Shown in pieces: positions 59,601 to 64,000 of a stretch of DNA of 64,000 bases; position 1 is the first letter of the stretch, and each line of letters begins with the position of its first letter. Both the position numbers and the translations under genes were made by a program. Origin of the DNA: a virus; the IMG/VR virus record IMGVR_UViG_3300042502_001233, positions 298,019 through 362,018 of that record. The stretch is one strand, 5' to 3'. The notes beneath the pieces are model-generated. The model was not told where the DNA came from. It searched no databases and saw only the letters and a list, made by a program, of their open reading frames with translations.

Positions 59601-59686
59601 TAAGTGATGGGACTCGAACCCACATGATGCTTTTTACACAATTCTCGTTTCCAAAACGAGTCGGCTTCCAATTGCCTTCACACCTA
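59601..59686 (-). tRNA. Type II tRNA with anticodon loop TTTGGAA
   Basis: Acceptor TAGGTGT / TCACTTA, D-arm GGC / GCC, anticodon arm CTCGT-TTTGGAA-ACGAG, long variable region, T-arm GTGGG-TTCGAGT-CCCAT. By position the anticodon is TGG (Pro), yet the long variable region belongs to Ser, Leu or Tyr tRNAs. Shifting the frame by one gives GGA (Ser). Confidence 0.65.
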
Positions 59687-59701
59687 GTTATTTTGTTGCA
59701 T

Positions 59702-59736
59702 AAAAAAACCCAGTTTAGATTGCTCTGAACTGGGTC
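59702..59736 (-). terminator. Rho-independent terminator
   Basis: ACCCAGTT / AACTGGGT stem with TTTTTTT after it on the minus strand. Ends the short gene at 59761-59862 before the tRNA cluster. Confidence 0.8.
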
Positions 59737-59760
59737 TATAATCTGTACTTACGTACTTTA

Positions 59761-59862
59761 TTATATTGTTGTCAAATCTAACAACTTGACATACCCAGTC
59801 ACCTTGAACGGTTTCCCGCCTTTAGGTTGATATTGCGTTTGATATGTGGTTGTTGTTGTCAT
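59761..59862 (-). CDS. Small protein (33 aa)
   Basis: MTTTTTYQTQYQPKGGKPFKV and a short hydrophobic tail. Flanked by a host-type promoter (59927-59934) and a strong terminator, so it forms its own transcription unit. Function unknown. Confidence 0.55.
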   Translation of the reverse strand: MTTTTTYQTQYQPKGGKPFKVTGYVKLLDLTTI

Positions 59863-59926
59863 TGTTTTTTATTTAATTTGTTTGTTTGTTTTCTTGTGGA
59901 TTTCTCCGTTGATTAATAAATATGTG

Positions 59927-59934
59927 CAAATATA
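59927..59934 (-). promoter_or_regulatory. Bacteroidota-type -7 box (TATATTTG)
   Basis: TATATTTG on the minus strand, 65 bases before the 33-residue gene. Confidence 0.6.
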
Positions 59935-59992
59935 CGAAAAGATATTATACTAGTCAAGTTTTTTTGCAACTTTTTTTAAATTATTTTCTAAC

Positions 59993-60496
59993 TTATTGAT
60001 TTTCAGAGCTTTCGTCTCTACGTTTTATTTCGTCTCTTAGAGTTGCCGCTAGTTCATAGTCTTCTTTTGTCACAGCTTCTTCTAATAATTCTTCTAATGG
60101 TCTGCTTACTTTTGGTTTATTAAACAATTCATTAATCCTATCCGAACGTTTAGTATTTTTTATTTTATCAAGTTCTTCTTTGAAAAACTTTGGTTCATCG
60201 TGTTCATCTCTAAATGGAACATCAGACATTACTTTTTTAACTACTCTACCCATTTTGGTAATCCAAATTTGTTTTTTGTAGAAGAAACCATCTTCTTCAT
60301 AATAATCCACAAAATCTGGTTCACCAAGAGTGTTATCAATATTTTTGATAGACTCAATATCTGGGTTGTTAGATTTTGATTGTGATAAAATGTTCAATAA
60401 TCTAGTCATTTTATCAGCATCGCTATTTTTTTTAGGTTTTTCATTAGAACCTTCTTCAAAAAACTCGTTGAATAGGTCATTAAATTTGTTACTCAT
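59993..60496 (-). CDS. UVR-motif protein (167 aa)
   Basis: The C-terminus LEELLEEAVTKEDYELAATLRDEIKRR is a UvrB/UvrC-type UVR helix pair. The rest is acidic and without a known domain. UVR motifs mediate protein contacts, as in McsA, Clp adaptors and UvrB. A role as adaptor for a host protein is possible. Confidence 0.75.
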   Translation of the reverse strand: MSNKFNDLFNEFFEEGSNEKPKKNSDADKMTRLLNILSQSKSNNPDIESIKNIDNTLGEPDFVDYYEEDGFFYKKQIWITKMGRVVKKVMSDVPFRDEHDEPKFFKEELDKIKNTKRSDRINELFNKPKVSRPLEELLEEAVTKEDYELAATLRDEIKRRDESSENQ

Positions 60497-60497
60497 A

Positions 60498-60932
60498 TTA
60501 CTTTAATTTTTTTGCTATTTTATGTTTTGTTTTTTTGGTATGGTGTATAATTAATCTAATAAATGGTATATCAGAGAAATAAACATACATACCAAAAAAT
60601 GTTGTCGCTAACCCGTACATAATACACATGGTAAACCAATAGTCATTAGTTATTTGTAATACCCCATATACTATCCAATCGTATCCTAACGGGTTAAAAA
60701 ATAACCCTAACGTTACCAAAAGATTTCCTAACCCTATTTTACCGTTTTTAAAGAAAAAGTAAGACAAAGATAACAATAGGAACGCCAACCCATATAGAAC
60801 GTACATTGTACTCCAATAGTCGTTGGTTAATTGTGTCAGCTTGAACACCAAAATATCGAACCCAAACGGGTTTAGAAAAGTGCCGATGGCTAAACAAACT
60901 GTCGCTATCTTCTTCCTTGTTATCTGAATCAC
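60498..60932 (-). CDS. Four-helix membrane protein with internal duplication (144 aa)
   Basis: Two homologous halves: FLNPFGFDILVFKLTQLTND and FFNPLGYDWIVYGVLQITND, each with two hydrophobic helices. The tail is basic (HHTKKTKHKIAKKLK). Function unknown. Confidence 0.7.
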   Translation of the reverse strand: MIQITRKKIATVCLAIGTFLNPFGFDILVFKLTQLTNDYWSTMYVLYGLAFLLLSLSYFFFKNGKIGLGNLLVTLGLFFNPLGYDWIVYGVLQITNDYWFTMCIMYGLATTFFGMYVYFSDIPFIRLIIHHTKKTKHKIAKKLK

Positions 60933-60942
60933 TATTTCCCAT

Positions 60943-61380
60943 ATTTAAAATTAATAAACATTATTTATTAATAAATATCATTAAAAATTTATTATTTTAC
61001 ACAAATATACTGATTTCAGTATATTTGTCAAGTTATTAAACAACACCATTTAGGTGTTATCATATTTTTAAATACGAAAATAGGTGTTTTCGTGTTTATC
61101 CTTGTCTAGTGTTTTCCAAAAACCTATTTTGTATAAGAATACATGATAGAGAAAATAAAATAGTAAAACCGACAATTCTCTATCTAATGTGGACAAAAAG
61201 TCAAATATTTTTTCTAACATTACCATTATTTATTAAAATCAATTACTATACCATTTCGATTATTTTTTTGGGCTACTGGTTTATTCTCAGAACTTTCATC
61301 ACTGACAATAAATAAATCTTTTAATCCCATTTTGTTATAAAGTTTTTAATGTTGGTACAAAGGTATGAATAAAATTTCAA
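60943..61380. other. Intergenic region with divergent promoter palindrome
   Basis: No gene is convincing. AAATATACTGA-TT-TCAGTATATTT (about 61012-61035) is a perfect palindrome that places TATATTTG on both strands, so transcription could diverge from it. Two hairpins follow on the plus strand: AACACC / GGTGTT near 61041 and CGAAAA / TTTTCG near 61076. A plus-strand small RNA is possible. A reading frame near 61226-61332 is frameshifted. Confidence 0.45.
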
Positions 61381-61872
61381 TTATGCAAATTTTTCTGGTA
61401 TTTTTTCTATGTGTCTTGTTAAAATAATGTAAGAACACCATGCAAGGTCTATTGTTTGCTCAAAGAACCCTTCATCAATTCTGTAGTGTGACCTATCACA
61501 ATCCCACAACGCATCTTTTATACCTTGAGTAAATTGTTTCATGTTGGTAGGTACAACTCTAGGTACTGGCACTTTGATAGTTTCTGGAAGATACTTCTCT
61601 TCTAATTTATGGTACCATTTACGGTTTTCATAAAAAATCTTAGTTCTAGCTTCTTCTTTAGCTACTCTATCTGGGTCTTTACTACTTATATATAAAGGAC
61701 CATATTTACTATTTAATTCATTCCACTCAGCTGTTTCTTCTGGTGAAACATCAATTATAGTTCTAGTCAACAACATATCAGTACTCAACGTTGGTAAATG
61801 ACATGCAACTATGTATTCACCGACATACATGCCTAACTGATAATTCAAAGGAAGTCTTTTTCTTTTTCTCAT
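61381..61872 (-). CDS. Hypothetical protein (about 163 aa)
   Basis: Start set at MRKRKRLPLNYQLGMYVGEY since a TACCTTTG promoter box (61877-61884) lies immediately upstream; the message would be leaderless, or M15 is the true start. Mixed soluble protein with a Pro-rich middle (PETIKVPVPRVVPT). No family recognised. Confidence 0.55.
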   Translation of the reverse strand: MRKRKRLPLNYQLGMYVGEYIVACHLPTLSTDMLLTRTIIDVSPEETAEWNELNSKYGPLYISSKDPDRVAKEEARTKIFYENRKWYHKLEEKYLPETIKVPVPRVVPTNMKQFTQGIKDALWDCDRSHYRIDEGFFEQTIDLAWCSYIILTRHIEKIPEKFA

Positions 61873-62219
61873 ATGACAAAGGTACAAATAAAAAATGACA
61901 CTACCAAATGATAATGCCATTTTTTTTGAAGGAAGCACTGCTTTACGGTAAATTACCAACCTAATTTTTGGGTCGACTGGAGTTAACAATCGGACTGTCC
62001 ACCAGCTTATTTTTTATAAAACAAGCAAAAACCTAGAAGAACAGTGACTCAAGGGAATACTCATACCTCGGCTCTAGAAACCTTTCATTTAGTTTCGCCC
62101 CCTGTATAGATAGTTTATACTCTATCAGATACCCGTGGTCAGCCACAGCTCTTTTTCTACATATCCCAATTGTGGGAAAGGGAGCCACCTCTAAACTACT
62201 TGAGTTTGTTCTCGTATGG

Positions 62220-62310
62220 TGAGTAGGATTCGAACCTACTAGGTAAGGGTTCCTTCATTGGCTGTTAAGCACCTTCATGAGGCTCAGTTTCGCCACCCTC
62301 TGCACAAACC
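62220..62310 (-). tRNA. tRNA-like element, Leu-type, unresolved
   Basis: A canonical T-arm (GTAGG-TTCGAAT-CCTAC) followed by TCACCAT, and a Leu-like segment GGTGGCGAAACTG about 65 bases earlier. CTTAACA could be a Leu (UAA) loop but its stem pairs poorly and the acceptor does not close. Possibly interrupted. Confidence 0.35.
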
Positions 62311-62424
62311 ACGACTTACTTTCCCATTTACCTTAACTGATGTTGAGACGTGCGTTCGTTTACCTTATTGTCTTTTAGCGTTCCCAGACGCATTCACCAT
62401 ATGTGAGTGACAAGATTGCGTTTT

Positions 62425-62513
62425 AATAGTGCTACCCATTACACCACACGCCCAACACCTCTATTAGGACATGCTGGGACTCGAACCCAGACCTTCTCGA
62501 TTTCAAAGCGAAT
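62425..62513 (-). tRNA. Permuted tRNA, probable Gln (UUG)
   Basis: The 3' half comes first (about 62466-62513: loop CTTTGAA, T-arm CTGGG-TTCGAGT-CCCAG, acceptor CATGTCC). A 12-base linker follows, then the 5' half (62425-62453: GGGCGTG, D-arm GTGT ... GCAC). The acceptor strands GGGCGTG and CATGTCC pair over all 7 positions. The exact junction in the anticodon arm is unclear, so the anticodon (UUG, or UGA if shifted) is tentative. Both halves are flanked by elements shared with the tRNA-Asn locus. Confidence 0.6.
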
Positions 62514-62731
62514 TGTACAAATTTGCTGAAACAATCTTTTTTCACTCTATTAAGGCTAGAGGAACCTTTTATTTTTGGCTTTCACCATAATGTCATGATA
62601 ATGTTGGAAAACCCATCCTTCTTCCAATCCTTGGTGCTTCTTAAGTTTTACGTAGCCACGGCACGGGTGTTACACTGCGAGTCCGCTGTTGAAATTGTCG
62701 ACATCTCAACAGTAAGTGTCATTATCATTAG

Positions 62732-62847
62732 TACAAGAGATTGGATTCGAACCAATGCCACTCCCACGTCTCGCATCCAATCTAAAAGGGAATCGAACCC
62801 TACGCACGGTTACAGGGGGAGTGCTCTTCCGCTAAGCTACTCTTATA
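62732..62847 (-). tRNA. Composite tRNA with inserted second T-arm
   Basis: Outer parts form one tRNA: acceptor TATAAGAG / CTCTTGTA (8 pairs), D-arm GCTTAGCGGAAGAGC, anticodon stem CTCCC / GGGAG and T-arm ATTGG-TTCGAAT-CCAAT. About 51 bases lie between the anticodon stem strands instead of 7, and contain another T-arm (TAGGG-TTCGATT-CCCTT). CTGTAAC within would give GUA or UGU. Looks like a tRNA with an insertion in its anticodon loop. Confidence 0.5.
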
Positions 62848-63019
62848 TTTGAGGCTGAGGCCTCTGTGTTGTAGTGACTACAAAGTCTATCCACTCTTCT
62901 ACCTACATCTCTACTACCACTCCGATATAGGGTGGGATGGTTCGGTCTCCTTATTTAGCATTCCTTTCTCAAGGGAACAACACAATATTTTAGACAACAA
63001 GATTACTTTTTTTCTTTTA

Positions 63020-63097
63020 CGTGCTCTAACCAACTGAGCTACCGACCCACTAGGAGCCGAGTGGGACTCGAACCCACGACCACGAGCTTAACAGGCT
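63020..63097 (-). tRNA. Circularly permuted tRNA-Asn (GUU)
   Basis: On the minus strand the 3' half is first: 63097-63053, reading AGC, loop CTGTTAA, GCTCG, TGGTC, T-arm GTGGG-TTCGAGT-CCCAC, acceptor TCGGCTC. A 4-base linker TAGT follows. Then comes the 5' half, 63048-63020: acceptor GGGTCGG, TA, D-arm GCTCAGTTGGTTAGAGC, A, CG. Joining CG to AGC rebuilds the anticodon stem CGAGC / GCTCG exactly, with anticodon GTT. The acceptor pairs over 7 positions (three G-U). Total 74 bases, every arm canonical. Confidence 0.8.
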
Positions 63098-63216
63098 ATA
63101 GATAGTTTTGTTGCTGAAATAATCTTTCTATGTCTAGTAATAACTCACGCAATTTCTCACGTGAATTATCGACCCCTTTTGTTATACTCTTGAGGGCACT
63201 CTGAGTTAGTTGGTGA

Positions 63217-63849
63217 TTACTTTCCTTGACCAGAAACGTTAATCGAACCTACAGAACCAGCTTTAGCTCTTTCGATACCAGCTGCTCTTTCAGCATCCAA
63301 CTGTAAGTACAATTTCGTAACTTGTTCTTCTAAGAACTTGTTTTGTGTCGCTAATGTACCAATTTTTGCTGCATTTTCCGCTGCGATAGCTTTGTTTTCT
63401 GAGTGAATCAACTTGATTTCGTTCTCGTATTGAGATTTCAATGTTGATGCAACAGTAGCAACTTCACGTTTTACTTGAGCCTCAGTGTTAGTTCTAGCTT
63501 CTTCTAAGTCACTTTTCAATGCGCTTAACTCGCTAGCAGAAACTGCTACTTTGTTTACGCTTGATAAGTACTCGTTAACTACACGGTCAGTGTTAGCTTT
63601 GAAGCTTAAGTCTAAATCAACTTTTAATTGACGTTCTTTTTCAGTGAACTCTACTTCCAAAGCTTTGATAGCTTCTTCTTTGTTCGCTACAAGTAACGTT
63701 AATTCTTCTGCTTTAGAAGTTAATTGATTTACACTTGCAGTTGCGTTGTTTAACTCAGCTACTGCTTTCGTGATTTGTTGTGCGGCTTGTCCTAAGACGA
63801 TTTCAGTGCTCACACTTGCTTTCTTTGCGGTTGTTGTTTTTCCAGCCAT
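63217..63849 (-). CDS. Coiled-coil protein (210 aa)
   Basis: Ala/Lys/Glu-rich and almost entirely helical, with heptads from about residue 20 to 195 and a short Gly/Ser tail. No catalytic motif. Strong host-type promoter upstream (63909-63916). Possibly a structural or scaffold protein made early. Confidence 0.75.
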   Translation of the reverse strand: MAGKTTTAKKASVSTEIVLGQAAQQITKAVAELNNATASVNQLTSKAEELTLLVANKEEAIKALEVEFTEKERQLKVDLDLSFKANTDRVVNEYLSSVNKVAVSASELSALKSDLEEARTNTEAQVKREVATVASTLKSQYENEIKLIHSENKAIAAENAAKIGTLATQNKFLEEQVTKLYLQLDAERAAGIERAKAGSVGSINVSGQGK

Positions 63850-63908
63850 TTGATTGTTTTTGTTTGTTTGTTATGTTATGTTATGATAATTAATCCATTT
63901 TTATAATA

Positions 63909-63916
63909 CAAAGATA
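63909..63916 (-). promoter_or_regulatory. Bacteroidota-type -7 box (TATCTTTG)
   Basis: TATCTTTG on the minus strand, 60 bases before the coiled-coil gene; transcription could run on into the permuted tRNA region. Confidence 0.65.
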
Positions 63917-64000
63917 CTAACTTTTAAGTCAAAAGTCAAGTAAAAATTCGTATTTTTAACAACTTTTTTTGCTGTATAAACAACTGATTGTCAATAAGTT

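Larger units (their letters stand above)
61990..63216 (-). ncRNA. Non-coding region with permuted and composite tRNAs (about 1.2 kb)
   Basis: No protein gene is supported. It holds a permuted tRNA-Asn (63020-63097), a second permuted tRNA (62425-62513), a composite double-T-arm tRNA (62732-62847) and a further T-arm with Leu-like 5' sequence (about 62220-62310). Between these are structured segments. Two share GCTAAA ... AATAAGG ... CGAAC (62939-62964 and 62352-62385) downstream of the tRNA 5' halves. Direction is minus, toward the gene at 61381-61872. Confidence 0.6.

Noticed and set aside
60748-60942. Alternative 64-residue minus-strand frame before the membrane protein
   Set aside because: It overlaps the duplicated four-helix membrane protein in another frame and has no independent support.
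61109-61315. Plus-strand 68-residue hydrophobic reading frame
   Set aside because: Low-complexity AT-rich translation with no upstream signal typical of this genome.
61226-61332. Small gene starting MGLK and ending GIVIDFNK
   Set aside because: The two ends are in different frames because of an A-run; it is at most a broken gene.
62339-63220. Complete permuted group I intron around the tRNA halves
   Set aside because: GGGAACGCTAAA and TTTCAGCAA resemble P and Q strings, but no R or S element could be placed and the expected U before and G after the splice sites are not consistent at both loci. Kept only as a hypothesis.
1-64000. Stop-codon reassignment, as seen in some Bacteroidota phages
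   Set aside because: TAA, TAG and TGA all end well-conserved genes at family-typical lengths. The single in-frame TAA near 18941 lies in a palindrome and does not indicate recoding.

Overview
The window looks like part of a huge (jumbo) bacteriophage genome infecting a member of the Bacteroidota. The DNA is AT-rich and almost every gene lies on the minus strand in tight runs, often with stop and start overlapping as TAATG. There are many small genes, several homing endonucleases and several tRNAs. The host assignment rests on promoters with the Bacteroidota form (TTG or TTTG, about 19-20 bases, then TAnnTTTG) upstream of many genes, and on a Bacteroidota-type primary-like sigma factor. A second motif, ATATTTATAATAAAA in the direction of transcription, precedes homing endonucleases and several other genes and is probably a phage-specific promoter. 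No virion gene can be assigned with confidence, apart from a capsid-like fragment near 19 kb.

Layout. 1-6.6 kb: hypothetical proteins, a sigma factor, SmpB, a phosphoesterase with an adjacent LAGLIDADG gene, and a glycosyltransferase. 6.7-8.7 kb: tRNA-like genes with abnormal anticodon arms, in a transcribed non-coding stretch. 9-24.6 kb: phosphoesterase, glycosyltransferase, RNase R, HNH genes on the plus strand, translation factor IF-3, AAA+ ATPase, Smr, Nudix, tRNA-binding and HAD proteins. 24.7-31.8 kb: a 31-repeat CRISPR array and a compact four-gene type I cas set (cas3, cas7-like, cas5-like, cas6), with no large subunit gene and no cas1, cas2 or cas4. 31.8-36.7 kb: HTH-phosphoesterase, homing endonuclease, Thg1-like 3'-5' polymerase and PRPP synthetase. 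36.7-49.9 kb: sirtuin, macro domain, NADAR fusion, NAMPT split by a group I intron, FMN-type glutamate synthase domain protein, NMNAT-Nudix and a second AAA+ ATPase. 49.9-55.9 kb: phosphoesterase, YqeY, DHFR, bestrophin, thioesterase and a protease/isochorismatase-like fusion. 55.9-59.7 kb: an RNase P RNA-like gene and a conventional tRNA cluster. 60-64 kb: UVR protein, membrane protein, a second tRNA-like region and a coiled-coil protein.

Three themes connect the genes. First, RNA and translation: sigma factor, IF-3, SmpB, RNase R, YqeY, a Trbp-type tRNA-binding protein, Thg1-like protein, RNase P-like RNA and many tRNAs. In the 62.4-63.1 kb region the 3' half of a tRNA lies before its 5' half. 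For tRNA-Asn the two halves rebuild a complete canonical cloverleaf. A second pair shares flanking RNA elements with covarying base pairs. This permuted-tRNA arrangement is the strongest candidate for something undescribed. Second, NAD+ metabolism: PRPP synthetase, NAMPT, NMNAT-Nudix, sirtuin, macro and NADAR genes form a set suited to rebuilding NAD+ and handling ADP-ribose, as expected of phage counter-defence against NAD+-depleting immunity. Third, self versus competitor: the Cas8-less CRISPR system, and repeated homing-endonuclease invasions that left short 5' remnants of their target genes.

All calls were made by reading the sequence. No database search or structure prediction was run.
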